Source: Ixodes scapularis (lineage: Eukaryota > Arthropoda > Arachnida > Ixodida > Ixodidae). Taken from it: a DNA stretch of 64,000 nt. The stretch is from NCBI RefSeq assembly GCF_016920785.2, contig NW_024609835.1, forward strand, positions 177,999,109-178,063,108, read 5' to 3'. The stretch's first letter is position 1, and every line of letters begins with the position of its first letter. This document shows, piece by piece, positions 20,682 to 32,133 of the stretch. Both the position numbers and the translations under genes were made by a program. The notes beneath the pieces were generated by a model. That model saw nothing but the letters and a program-made list of their open reading frames with translations, searched no databases and was not told the origin of the DNA.

Positions 20682-23600
20682 CACTGTTAGCAAGTCCCGT
20701 GTATTTGGCGAATATTTGGGGTGAAAAACACGCTATTTACACAAATTACCATAAATTTACACGATGAGTAACGGATAATTCGTTCAGAAATCAGGCGAGG
20801 TTGTAAAAAACGTCTTTTGGTTCGGTCATACACGCATAACCTCGATAACACGCATCGCCCCCGGTGACGACCGCGGCATTGCCGGCTATCGAAGCACCGG
20901 AATGCTTGGGGACACACGTAGAAAGGACCTTCGAGACAAATGCCGCGGAAAGAAACATGTCTCGGAGACAGATATGTACCAAAAGCAATTGCGCCATGTC
21001 GCAGGACGTTGGCGAAAATAGCGCTTACCGTGCTCGCCGCCATCTTCTGGTCAATGGCAATGCGGCTTCCCTCATGTCGCCCATGTTTGTATTTAGTTTA
21101 GGGGTCCTGATAACAGTTTCTTAGACACCACAAATAAAGTCATGGGTCTAATTATTCGTTCCAAAGAGCTAAAATGGATATAAAAAGCGTGTCCTCGATG
21201 TGAACACGTGACATTGCAGTTGGTTCCGTTTTTGCTTCAACCTTCAACTGCAAGCGATCTGGCCACGGCGCAAGCACAACGCCGATGTACGCTGGAAGCA
21301 AGCGCCGGTTGGCTTTCATTGTTTTTGTTTGACAGGAGAAAATCTGGCAAGTACGCATGGCGCCGCTACTGTTTTGGTTTGACGGTACGCGAGAAGCTTC
21401 GCATAGAGCTTCGGAGTTTGCGAGCACATAGTGAAGACGTGTCGGAGAAGTGCCCCTGTGATGTTCCTGGAAGACGGAAAGTAGCATTCGTAATCGTCGT
21501 GTGTGCTTTGAGAGCGAAGGGAGTCACAGGGTCCACGAGTTCGCAACCACAAGCCAAGGTTCATGACAGCGCGGCGTTGACTTCGGCGATCTCGTTCTGT
21601 TTGGTGCAACCCGGCGATGCGAAAAAGAGCTGAAACATTCGTCGCGTGTGGTGCGGTGCTTTGTATTCCGGGTCTGTTTGAACCACGCTTTTAACACGGA
21701 GCGCAAATTGTTTGTTGCGTGGTGGAGGTTCAACGGGTACAGTCCCGTCGTCGTCAGCTGATCCGGTCCAGCTGGTCCGGGAGGACGCAGCGAGCGTTTT
21801 TAAAAGTAAATCTTCCTTCGTTCCGTTTCAAACTGTGGAAGTATCCCGACACATACCGTGAGTAAAACAACGTAATTTCAACAAAATTACGTTGTTTTAA
21901 TTAAATAATGGACTCGGGATTGTTGTCTTAAATCTGCCGTTTTTTATGCTTCGTGTTGGACTGCGTTTGCATAGCGACGCACACCGCTCGAGTAGATGAT
22001 TCGGTCCTGCAACGAGTTTGTTGCGCCAATCATGCGGCGTGAATAAATTAGGGCAGGGTTTCCTACCTGCCCACAGATGCATGTACTGAGACCATTTTTT
22101 ATGTTGTGAACGTAGTGCTCTTTTTATTTTGGAAGACGCGTTGGTGCATTTATTATGGTACAATCACTTGAGAGTTGAGAAATTGGAGAGCGAGCAACCT
22201 TTCTCAACTTTGTCTCTTTCTCTCTGGCACTGCCCTGTTTCAGTTTCAGTAGGCATATCTACTAGCAGGTACAAACTGCTCTAAAGCAGGTAAAAAACGG
22301 GAAGCTTAGGACGGTGCGGACTCCGTGTTTCGTGCTTTTCGCAAAGTGACAGGGTAAATGCTTTTGTGAGATATGCGGAATATGCAAGCGATTTTGTTAT
22401 GCCCGTCGTTTACGTCTCTCCAGCAAAACGAATAAGATGATCTACTACAAAGGCGCAATCACAAGCCAAGATTTAAGATAGCAGTCGTTTGCTTCAGTGA
22501 TCCGTGTAGCTGTATTTTGCCCTGCTCTCTGCAACACCTTGTCATGACGAAGAGCTGGAATGGACACGGTTTGTGCTGGCCTCCCGGTTGACAGAAACCC
22601 GCGTCGCCCGCATCGGCACCGAGTGCGCTTGGGCTGTTGATGCTCAAGCTTTCATCCGCGGCTTGTCGCCAGCTCATCCTTCTGCTCAACGGTGAGGAAG
22701 CGGCGAGAGTAACCTCGGAAGCGAATGTAAATCCTCGTTCATTCAGTTATCCGGTGTCAAAGTGTGGAAGATGTCCAACGTGTACTGAGGGCGGGAACTA
22801 CAAGCGTTTTGCCTTGCTTTTATAACCGAAACCAGACCAACGAGATAACTGCCTTGCGTACTCTAAAATGACGGAAGCAATAAGTTTCAACAGGTCGAGT
22901 ACGTCACCGGGGATGTAGGCGAGACGGTGCACACTATTTAAACGCTTGCAGTATCTACGAGTGGTACCAGGAAAGCGACGTCAACAGAGAAGGAGCTCGC
23001 GATTCAGCATAATGCACTGCTACGGGCCCGTGTATCTTCAAAGTTCGGGGTGGTGGCAGTATAAAAAAAGACGCATCAGCGCCCCACCCCAGTGTTCACG
23101 AATAACACCGGTCACAAACTCCCAAGCCCCACCGCTCTTCTCGACACCAACAGAACATACGACAACAAACTGCATCAAAACGCCCCAAAAGTGAAGGCGT
23201 CTGCTCTCGTACTGCAACTGCTGCAACTAGCGGAAGTGAAGTGCATGGGCGGATGTCCGGATGTCCTTCACAAAAATATATAAAAAATGCTTTGCGCAAG
23301 GATCATTTTCATTTATTATTGTATACGTAATGACAAAATCCCAATAATTTGTTTTCCTAACTGATTCAAGCTAGTCGGACTGCTCATAACACTGGTCAAG
23401 CAAGAAAATAACAAAAATTTGAACTTTTTCATGACCGGTTTAAGATTTATTGTTAACATATCGTTATTTATTGCAACGGACTAACATTATAGATTTTGAC
23501 TCCATACTTTTTAAATGCAAACAGTTCTAACACACGGCTGTCCATTGCGCCGTGTTTTGTGTATTATTCTATAAATCTGTAATGGTCAGCGACCAAAGAG

Positions 23601-24317
23601 CTCACCCGCACATGTCAAGCTTATATGCGCCGCGGGGAGAAATGGATATCGAGTAGGAAGTGTCGGACGTAGTGTCGGTTGTTGTGTTTGTGTACATGTC
23701 GGTGCTGTGTAGCTGTGCGCTGTGTTCCCTGCGTTGTATGTAGGGTTGCTGTGTAGTCGTGGTCGTTCGCAGTGTTAACAGACTCGTCTTTCTTTTTAAA
23801 AACAGGCTGCTAGAAATCTCGATAGGCGGCGCAAGTTACCGCCCGATTCTAAATAGTTTGCTCAAGTTATTTATCCATGTAAGTTCGACATTCGTTTTTT
23901 TTTTTTTTTGTTTTTTTTTTGTCTAGCGGCTCGTTGAAGCTACTGACGCCGCCGAGCGCCGGCAACGCACGTACGTACCTTTGCAAGTTGCTACGTCCGC
24001 CGCTTGGAGACTTTACTGTGTATAAAAGACATCGAACGAGAACTAACGTGCCCTGTGTGCTTTCAATTCGGCTGAAAGGCGCGCGGCTCGCTGGGCTCGT
24101 CTCTCGCCTGTTCTCGGCCGCTGGCCGCCATGTTTCATAAGGAACACGCTCGAAACGGTTTTGCGGAAGGCAGACACGGTGTAGCGTGTTGAGTTTACAC
24201 AGCACCTCATGTGTAGACGAAAAACACAGATGGCCTCGTGTAAAACGAACACGTTTCGACGTGTCCGCTATGGGACAACGGTTTACACGTCTGGGCGTGT
24301 TATTTTTGCTAACAGTG
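20682..24317. mobile_element. 3.6-kb DNA transposon, TA duplication
   Basis: Ends are CACTGTTAGCAA on the left and TTGCTAACAGTG on the right, each flanked by TA (20680-20681 and 24318-24319). Conceptual excision restores LINE C coding continuity across CTCC-TA-CTAG, which fixes the boundaries exactly. The inverted repeats are only 12 bp. The interior is GC-rich relative to its surroundings and holds several small frames, and a diverged internal duplication (about 21540-21850 against 22450-22800, both starting CACAAGCCAAG). No transposase motif is recognised. It may be non-autonomous or may carry captured host sequence. Confidence 0.75.
21863..21899. repeat. Short inverted repeat
   Basis: TAAAACAACGTAATTT and AAATTACGTTGTTTTA are perfect 16-bp complements around a 5-base loop, inside the 3.6-kb DNA element at the end of the first internal duplicate. 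Confidence 0.8.
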
Positions 24318-24319
24318 TA

Positions 24320-24648
24320 CTAGTAGCATCACCCGTATCAAAGAATCGTTAGATTTAATGCCCCTCGCGACCAGAAGGCGAATCGCACGTTTTTCGTTAT
24401 TTCATAAAATCTACCATAGTTCATCATCTTTCCGTCAAAAGCACATTATGTCTGCTACTCGCATTTTTCCCCGCTTTGATCATCCTAACAAAGTAAATTC
24501 AGTATTTGCGCGTACTAACTTATACAAATACTCCCCGCTGAACCTCGCAATAAATGAATGGAACGCTCTACCAAGTAACATTGCAGTCATACAGGATTAC
24601 CAAACTTTTTTAGGCTTCTTGATATCTTATATCTCAGAAAAAGTCTAA
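24320..24648 (+). pseudogene. LINE C ORF2 C-terminus
   Basis: Continues LINE C after the DNA element. The frame reads RIARFSLFHKIYHSSS, then FARTNLYKYSPLNLAINEWN and ALPSNI, matching the last 90 or so residues of CR1/L2-type ORF2 (RRxxxRLxLFHKIxH ... YxYSFxPxTIxxWNxLP). It ends at a natural stop before the 3' UTR. No function is expected alone. Confidence 0.85.
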
Positions 24649-24850
24649 GTCATTATCACTGTGTATGCTTTGCTTCGCCATGACAACTTTTAATTGTTTC
24701 TTCGTGGCTTTTATCTTTTCTTTTTTTCGTTGCTCGCAGTGTGTTACGGCTATTTGTTCATTGTTTGTATTGCTTCTAATATTGGTGTTAATATTCCCTC
24801 CTATGTAATGCCCGAAAGGGCCCTTAGGGTAAATAAATAAATAAATAAAA

Positions 24851-25930
24851 ACCTACATATCTAAAAAAAAAAAAAATAAGGAGGACATTTAAGACTGTTT
24901 ACGTATAGGAATGCGAAAGCATTTGAATACGTAGCGTACTCCTGTAAGGTTGCCAGCATTCTTGCATTATATGATGGAGACTGTGGCGCTTGAACTGTAT
25001 AGACCTCGTCTGCTTGTGTTGGTGGAGTTGGCCTTGATATGTAGACTATATAAGGAGGTGTGCTAAATAAATGAGCTAGCTGAGTTTGAGTTGTGGCATC
25101 GGCGTCGCTCCCAATTACGGATGCGTGCGGAGTACGCGCTCTCGTCAAGTGTTGCGTACGTGCCCGCGTACCATACTGTTTCGCACAAATAGTTTGCGAC
25201 GCTGCCGCGGCGGCGGACCCGAGCATGTGGATGTATCTATACTCCATTTCAATATAAGTGCGAGCGCAGCCAGTGCGACAAGCACGAGTATGTTTTCTCT
25301 GACGATGTTCTTGCTGGACGAGCGTGTGTGCTTCGCCCGCTCAAAGTGCGTTCGCTCTCGTCAATAGGGTCTCCTGCGCTCGTAATCTTATGGAAACAAA
25401 AGCGCAAACAAATAAAACATTTGAGATCAACCCCACACAACCGCGAGCAGCTTTGACAGCGCAAACTGTACGTGCAGCTTTTTGGCAAGCTAACCTAGGA
25501 TCTGCAGAAACGGGCGTTTGAGGTGGCGTTACATGATGTGCTCTCGACTCAAATCCGATCTCTTCAATCTATTATAGGACCACTTCAGAATCAACCAATT
25601 CAAAACACTAATCATGCAAAACAAAGGAGAGCAAAAAATTGTGGAAACATGCTCTCCCAAACATTTATTTTTTCGTTACCTTCAACCAAGTAAGTAAACC
25701 ACCACTGCAAGGGAACAGGAAAATATAAGTGGTATGTACAACATCTCACAAACCATATTTTGTTCTTCTTCAGTAAGACAGGTTATCTGTTTTACAATAC
25801 AAATTCCATGAACAAACTGATTATCTTGGATGCCTCCTCTACAAAATGCAGTTCCATTTATTTGTTTTGGTTGGCTCCCTAAAATCTTCGAGCCACCCCG
25901 AGCAAAACCTAAAATGTACACCATAAGGCG
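24851..25930. other. Unassigned intergenic sequence
   Basis: No gene recognised. A minus frame at 25682-25975 is open for 97 codons and carries splice-like edges (TTGCAG near 25705, GTAA near 25675), but has no known domain; it could be an exon on the minus strand. Confidence 0.35.
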
Positions 25931-25987
25931 ATGCCCACAGTACTGAAACATCCCCAGAACAGACTGCTGGAGCAACTGCAGCTAATG

Positions 25988-26525
25988 TTTAGTTTGACTG
26001 TCCGATACTGTTTCTTGGTCGACCGAGGTACACCTATTACTAGTGCCATCTCTGTCCATTCTAGGGGTGTGTGTCCTCCCGAGGGGCCCCAGCAAGGTCC
26101 AAGCGGAGCTTTTCCCTCGGGGCAGTCTGCCGCAGTGACCGCAGCTGTTGGTGAGTTTGGCAGTCCGATACTCTTTTCAGGTCAACTGAGGCTCACCTAC
26201 CACTAGTGCAGTCTTTGTCGATTCTAGGCGAGTGTGTCCTCCTTAGGCCCCCCAGCAAGTTCCAAGCAGTGCTCTACAGAACCTAACTTTCCCAGCTTCC
26301 CTAGAGCAGCCTGGTTCGGCAACCTCCCCAGCTGCTGGCGAGTTTAGCACAATATTATTGTTTCCAGGTCGACCGAGGCACACCTACAACGACTGTTGTT
26401 TCTGTTCAATTATTCATTCTAGAAGTGTGCACCGCCCCACGGCTGCCTGAACAAGGTCTGAGCAGCGACCTACAGGCCCTTGCTTCTCCAGTTTGTCCTG
26501 GACAAATTGCCGAGCAACAGGTGAT
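25988..26525 (+). repeat. Three tandem exon-like units of 170-190 bp
   Basis: Three diverged direct repeats (about 25988-26154, 26155-26341, 26342-26525). Each carries a pyrimidine tract, an acceptor-like end (TTTCTTG, TTTTCAG, TTTCCAG), a GTCRACYGAGGYWCACCTA block, a Pro/Gln-rich stretch and a donor-like end (GTTGGTGAG, GCTGGCGAG, CAACAGGTGA). Units 1 and 3 are open in the frame starting VDRGTP. Unit 2 has two stops in that frame. The pattern is what tandem exon duplication with decay of the middle copy would leave. Confidence 0.65.
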
Positions 26526-26661
26526 CAGTTTTCATTGTTGACTGCTGTTTATTTCCTGGCGCAATGCAGACAGTTGCTCACTGTTACTAACATCCGATCT
26601 TATTGTCTCATCGTTAGCCATTAGACAAGACTAAATCATAATATTTCTTTTTCTTTTTCAG

Positions 26662-26861
26662 GCACACTGTTTACACTTGGCATCAGGCAGTATCATCAGA
26701 ATGCCAGTCTTTCTGGTGTGCTGAAGAATAACAGAGAGCTTCGAAGACAACTGTATTCAATGCAGATAAAACTGATATTGGTGCAACAAGAGCAGCATCA
26801 GTTGCAACGTGAAGAGAACAATTTAAAATTTGGACTTAAGCGCTTTCTCGTTGCAGATTAA
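26662..26861 (+). CDS. Probable terminal exon, coiled-coil protein
   Basis: A strong acceptor (TTTTTCTTTTTCAG) ends at 26661. The frame GTLFTLGIRQYHQNASLSG (its first G needing a base from the previous exon) continues to NRELRRQLYSMQIKLILVQQ and EENNLKFGLKRFLVAD, then a TAA at 26859-26861. The second half has the charge and Leu/Ile spacing of a coiled coil, as at the C-terminus of many Myb/SANT-like or BESS-type DNA-binding proteins, but I do not recognise a family. A polyadenylation-type AATAAATAAA lies at about 27476. Whether it is host gene or transposon-derived cannot be told. The reading phase does not match unit 3 of the upstream repeats. Confidence 0.45.
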
Positions 26862-27475
26862 CTTATATGTCTCGAAAAGTTCACTATGAAGAGGACTGGA
26901 TGGAGTAAAGGCACCCCCGAGAAAGTGTTTAGGATTCATCTTTCTTGTGGTTCCCATGGTTTTAATGTGGTACTGGGGAATCGGGGTAGCTTTTGCCTGT
27001 AGAACGCACACTTCATTGGCATCTCCAGGATTTCAAGTTCTTGTCAGACATAATGCACAAGCAAATGGATTCTTTAGCATACAAGCTGAGTCAAACTTGC
27101 AGCGTATAACACACTCGTGCATCCTCATCTTGAGTATGCATCTGAAGTCGGATACTTGCAGACCCGTCTCATCAAGTAGCTCGATGTTTAACCCCATGTG
27201 GCTTGTACAATTTATTGTCTTCAGGTGTACCGTACCAGTAACAGCATTAGAAGGTGTAAGGGCTTTAAAAGTATTTTATGATATGTAAAAGTAACTGCAA
27301 CTGTCAGTAAAGCTACCTGCACATTTGTTAAGAGTCAAGAAAACATTTTGATGGTGTATGGTGTCATTTATCTTCATTTCTCATTCTGTGATCTATTTTC
27401 TTATGTACTCGGCAGGCGTTCTACTTGTAGCGCATACTCCTGCCGTAGCCTTTTACTTGGCTGGCAGTTTTGTGA

Positions 27476-27485
27476 AATAAATAAA
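27476..27485 (+). terminator. Polyadenylation-type signal
   Basis: AATAAATAAA about 600 bp after the stop of the probable terminal exon at 26662-26861. It is the first such signal downstream on that strand, consistent with a long 3' UTR, but not proof of use. Confidence 0.35.
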
Positions 27486-28077
27486 TTTGTGAGTGATTTT
27501 GTTCTTTTTAACGTCCTCTGCGCTTGTGTATGTTCATGGAGATTTTGATCTCGTATTCACTCTTTCTGTATTATTCTCTGGATGAGATTTGAATTATTTT
27601 TTGCCTCATTCCCTTTTATGAAATAGCCTGCAATTGTTTGACTCCTTTCTTAGATTTGATATAGGCTGCTGAGGCCTTATATGCATCTACAAGAATGGAT
27701 ATGTATGAATATTGACATGTTGAATAAGGAACTTTCAGGTCTTCATTCAAATTGTATAAAAGTAAAATTCGTAACCACTCGATTAGGTGCTGAAACCGAG
27801 CGCTGGTTCCCAAGTCTGCACCAGGTTTCTAGCCCTAGAACGCTGGCCCAGGGGTCTAAAAGCAGCGTTAATCGTAATTAAACCTAGATTTTTTTTAATA
27901 AGAACGAATAACAAAAAAGATACAGCCACTGATAAAATTATGGAGTTTTCATTTCTAAAAACTGTTTCTTCAAATAAAATGACGAAAATAGTATTTATTA
28001 CCCTCGGAAGAGTAGCGGCACCGCGTAAACCCGTAGCCACTACCAAGAGGCCCGCAGTGTCGCAAACTTTTATAGCA
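27486..28077. other. Intergenic, probable LINE D 5' UTR at right
   Basis: No gene recognised. The part from about 27780 is GC-richer and may be the 5' untranslated region of LINE D, but its exact start is not visible. Confidence 0.35.
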
Positions 28078-28140
28078 TGGGCAGTGCAGCGCAGCAACGA
28101 TGCGGACGTCCATGAACCCGTTCCTATTTTTAATACAGGT
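28078..28140 (+). repeat. 63-bp direct repeat at LINE D 5' end, copy 1
   Basis: Contains the start ATGCGGACGTCCATGAAC and ends TTAATACAGGT. Repeated at 28381-28443 with two mismatches, 303 bp downstream and in the same reading frame. Confidence 0.9.
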
Positions 28141-29308
28141 GCTTGCCTGGAGTGTCGACCCGGTGTCGCAACGCTGCCCTCGGCCTGAGCCAGCGCCTAC
28201 CAGCATTAGCTGTTCAGCGCGAACAACTTTGGTCACCAACTCAAGCTTCAACCACTTCGAGCACGTCTCCGATTTCTGGTCTACAACGGCAGACTTTGTT
28301 CCTCGAGCGGAACGGGATGCTCCACCGTCATCGTCATCAACTACATCTTGGATCCGCCCCCCAAGGCCTGTTATCGTCAGTGGGCAGTGCAGCGCGGCAA
28401 CGATGCGGACGTCCATGAACCTGTTCCTATTTTTAATACAGGTTGGTAAACCTATTCTAGTATCCTCGCTCAAGAGCAATTACCTGTGTCTTGCTGTGCT
28501 GCCCTGCCCAAAAACAGTGTGCGAGAGTCTTACTGGTTCCTTTGATTCTCTGTGTATGCTGATACTGATCCTAAGCGGCGATGTAGAACTCAACCCTGGG
28601 CCTACTGTGGAGGAACAACTTGCGGCAATTTTAGCCAACCAGCAAAGTTTATCGGCTGACATAAAGTCAATGCAGACAATACTCGAGCTACACATGTCTG
28701 TCACTAACGAACGCCTAACAGAAATAGAGTCAACAATTAAAGAATTATCAAAGGCTCCCCCAAAGGTAGAGCGGTATGAGCAAAACCTAAAGCGCCTATC
28801 CGACAAAGTAACATTTTTAACCGAGAAAGTAGACGACCTAGAAAGCAGAGGAAGGCGTAATAATTTAATTATTCGCGGGATAAAAGAGGTAAAAGATGAA
28901 AGTACAACGGAGTTAAAAGAACTGGTGCTTCAAAGTATTTTCGAAGAGAAGCTAGGTGTTACCGTTGCCAGTGTTGAGAGGATACATAGACTGGGGCGTT
29001 TGATGGAAGGTAAACCGATCCCCGTAATTCTGCGTCTGTACGATTTCAATGAATAGCTAGATATTCTTCGTAACGCTCGTAAACTGAGGGGGTCGCAAGT
29101 GTTTATAACTGAAGACTTCTCGCGTAGGGTCCAGCTAGTACGGAAAGAACTCTGGAACAGCATAAAACATACCCGAAAGCCAGATGACCAAGTATCTTTA
29201 CGTTACGATAAATTAATAGTCAACAGCGAGGTATATACCTGGGACGAGTCTACGCACCAACAAATGAAATTATCAAGCTCAGATCCCACCCGACAGAGTG
29301 AATCATAG
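28100..29308 (+). pseudogene. LINE D ORF1 with 2A peptide, one stop
   Basis: Likely an RNA-binding ORF1 protein of the LINE ribonucleoprotein. The frame from ATG 28100 is open to an in-frame TAG at 29054-29056 and continues in the same frame to a stop at 29306-29308, so one nonsense change breaks it. Residues 160-168 are GDVELNPGP, a canonical 2A motif that makes the ribosome skip the Gly-Pro bond. It follows a Leu/Cys-rich hydrophobic segment. Residues 170-248 look coiled coil and 252-261 read RRNNLIIRGI, as in transposase-22/L1 ORF1-like proteins. An equally good start is the repeated ATG at 28403, giving a shorter pre-2A leader. The duplicated start is discussed separately. Confidence 0.8.
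28381..28443 (+). repeat. 63-bp direct repeat at LINE D 5' end, copy 2
   Basis: Second copy of the 28078-28140 repeat, with its own in-frame ATG at 28403 and the same MRTSMN start followed by a hydrophobic FLFLIQV run. Exact period 303 bp (101 codons). Confidence 0.9.
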
Positions 29309-29339
29309 CTACTACCACGGAAGCATGTTGTGTCACTGT

Positions 29340-32133
29340 CATCTGTGTCGAAACTTGAGGCACTACTTATTAACTGTCGCAGCATAAAAAATAAAATTGA
29401 TGACTTTGCTGAACGTGTCACTACGACGCAACCTAGTAATTGGTACGGAATCTTGGCTAACCGAAGAGATAGCTGACGAAGAAATTTTCCCTTCCAATTA
29501 TTGTGCCTATCAAAAGGATAGAACTACTCATGGTGGTGGCGTTTTTTCACTAATCGCAAACAACCTTCAGAGTTCGCAAATAAATGTTCCTTGTTCATCG
29601 TGTGAATCGGTTTGGTGTAAGATTTATCTGAATTTCGGAGAAATCATAGCTATCGGATCATACTATCGACCTCCCAGCGCAACCCATGAATCACTGTTAT
29701 CCCTATCTGACGAGCTGTCTTCCATTTCAAGTGATTATCTTGTAATTGGGGGTGACTTTAACCTGCCTGACATAACATGGCATGATAAGCAAATGTTAAC
29801 TACCGGCTCTTCGATATTATACGCGACATTCTCTCACTTCGTTTCAAGCTTTGGGTTATCTCAATACGTCACTGAACCAAGCAGAGTGGACTTCAATAGA
29901 GCAAGTACTGTACACTAGACCTTCTTTGCGATTCCAGAACACCTATTTCTGCAGTCGCACACCTTCCGGGGATTAGCGATCACGACATAGTTACAGCAAG
30001 TATACAATGTAAACGTCCGCTATCGGCTCGGCAGTCCCCGCGCAGGATTTATTTTTACGATCAGGGCAACTACGCTAGCCTTGCTGACGAACTTGTAACG
30101 TTTTTTGCCATTTTTGAAATGTACAGCTATGAGATGGACGTTGAAACCCTGTGGAACATTTTTAAAACTAAGCTTACTGCCTTAATCGACACTTACATCC
30201 CACACAAGCTAATCTTTTCGAGAGCAAAAAAAAACAAATTTTGGATAAATAAAGAGTTACGGCAAATTTTGAGGAAAAAGAAGCATGCATACTTAACTTT
30301 CCGCAGGACTTCTATTGCCGCGTCCCTTACTCGGTTACGCGACCTAAGTAAGCTCTACAAAAGGAAACTCAAATTTAGCTAAAAATGTTTTTCAGGGCGC
30401 TTTAAGTGATCGTCTTAAAAGGAGCCCTAAAGAATTCTGAAAACTGGTAAAAAGCAACACGAAGGACCAGGTTGGCATACCATCAATTGAGGAAATTGAA
30501 CAGATCATACACTATGACCAAGCAAAAGCTACGTGCTTTAGTAGATACTTCCAATCAGTTTTTCCTCCCCCGATAACTGCGGTGCACTTGGCTCTGCCTA
30601 ACGCAGTAAACCAGTTGCGCGACATGCCGGAAATTGAATTCCATTCTGACGGACTGGTTAAACTTCTGGGGTAACCTAAACCTGATAAGTCTCTAGGTCC
30701 TGATGGCATTCCTAACAAGATTTTTAAGGAATGTGCGGGTATACTCGCTACGTTCTTGCACGTCCTGTTTACCAGATCTCTCTCAGATAGTACTTTTCCT
30801 TCTGACTGGAAGAAAGCTCATGTTGTGCCTGTGCATAAAAGCGGCCCCAAAAATAAAGTTGAAAATTACAGGCCCATATCGTTGCTAAGCACGTCTTCTA
30901 AACTTATGGAACATGTGATCTACACAAGTATTGCTCAACATTTACAGTCAAAATAATTTTTTTACTCCATCCCAGCATGGGTTCCGCCCAGGCCTGTCAT
31001 GCACAACTCAGCTAGTGGAATTCTATCATGACCTGGCATACGCATACGATAAAGGCCTTCAAACAGATTGTATTTTTCTTGATTTCCGGAAAGCTTTTGA
31101 TCTCGTGCCACATAAATCTATTCTGCATAAAATGAAGTCCTTAAAAATAGGTGATAAAGTTCTTGGACGGTTAGCAGATTACCTTAGTGGCAGGACTCAA
31201 GAAGTGTTAATTAATGGCAAGTCATCTGATTTTATTTCCGTCATTTCTGGTGTACCCCAGGGCTCGGTGTTGGGGCCGCTTTTATTTTTAATATTTATCA
31301 ATGACATTGTTGTAGACGTTTTTTCTAGTATGCGCCTATATGCTGACGATTGTATAATTTATCGAGCAGTAAGTTCTTTCAACCATTGTATCACTCTGCA
31401 GGCCGACCTTGACCGCATAGCAAACTGGTGCAGCACTTGGGGAATGGATTTGAACGTTAACAAATGACACTTTGTCCGTGTAACTAAAAAGCGTAATCCT
31501 ATCACCAGCATGTACCAGATTAATGGCATTCCCCTCAACATGTCACTACAAGTCAAATTTTTAGGCGTTTACCTTTCCCATGATTTGTCATGGCGCTTTC
31601 ACATTGAGTATATGACTGCTAAAGCTAATCGGATGCTAGGCTTCATCAAACGTAACTTCAAAAATTCTTCTCGAGAGGTCAAAAACACTCTGTATTTCAC
31701 AAATATTCGGCCCATTCTTGAGTACGCTTCAGAAGTTTGGGATCCCCACCAGCAGTACCTGATAAATAATATAGAACTGGTACAAAACAGAGCCGCCAGA
31801 TTTGTCCTTAATACATACTCGCGTGGTCAAAGTGTAACTGCCATGAAACGTGAACTTAACTGGCAGCCTCTACTAAATCGGCGTAAATGCTTCCGCCTGA
31901 AGCTCCTTCATAGCATGTATTACGATCAGCGTGGAATCGACAAAACCCAATATTTGCTTCCACCTCACTTTATCTCTCGGCGCCTGGATCATAGCAGAAA
32001 AATTAGGCCTTTTCCCAGCAAAACAGACATTTACAAATACTCATTTTTTCCTTGCACAATACTCAACTGGAACCAGTTACCTAAAGAGATTGTCTCAACA
32101 AACGTAAGCTCTCAATTTTATCACGCATTGTAA
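29340..32133 (+). pseudogene. LINE D ORF2: endonuclease and reverse transcriptase
   Basis: Domains in order: endonuclease (LLINCRSIKNK, IGTESWLTEEI, HGGGVF, IGSYYRPPS, VIGGDFNLPDI, GISDHDIV; about 29360-30000), a basic linker (30119-30382), RT (DKSLGPDGIPNKIF, ENYRPISLL, FLDFRKAFDLVPH, SGVPQGSVLGPLLF, LYADDCIIY; 30680-31467) and the C-terminal region (LGVYLSHDLSW, RPILEYASEVWDP, YSFFPCTILNWNQLP; 31468-32133). All catalytic motifs are readable, including YADD. Frameshifts lie near 29437, between 29918 and 29970, and near 30945 in a T run. In-frame stops occur at 30380-30382, within 30430-30680 and at 31465-31467. It would normally nick the target and reverse-transcribe the element RNA. Confidence 0.9.

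Larger units (their letters stand above)
19790..24850 (+). mobile_element. LINE C 3' end, split by two insertions
   Basis: The 3' end of a CR1/L2-like LINE on the plus strand. Its coding parts at about 19790-19926, 20665-20681 and 24320-24648 are colinear, and its 3' UTR ends with AATGCCCGAAAGGGCCC and an (AAAT)n tail near 24848. The first gap is an inverted SINE composite (19927-20652) flanked by a 12-bp duplication. The second is a 3.6-kb DNA element (20682-24317) flanked by TA. The 3' end organisation (short stem then AAATAAAT) is the CR1/L2 type shared with LINE D. Confidence 0.8.

Noticed and set aside
29102..29308. A separate small gene after LINE D ORF1
   Set aside because: It is the same frame as ORF1 after the TAG at 29054-29056, so it is the ORF1 C-terminus.
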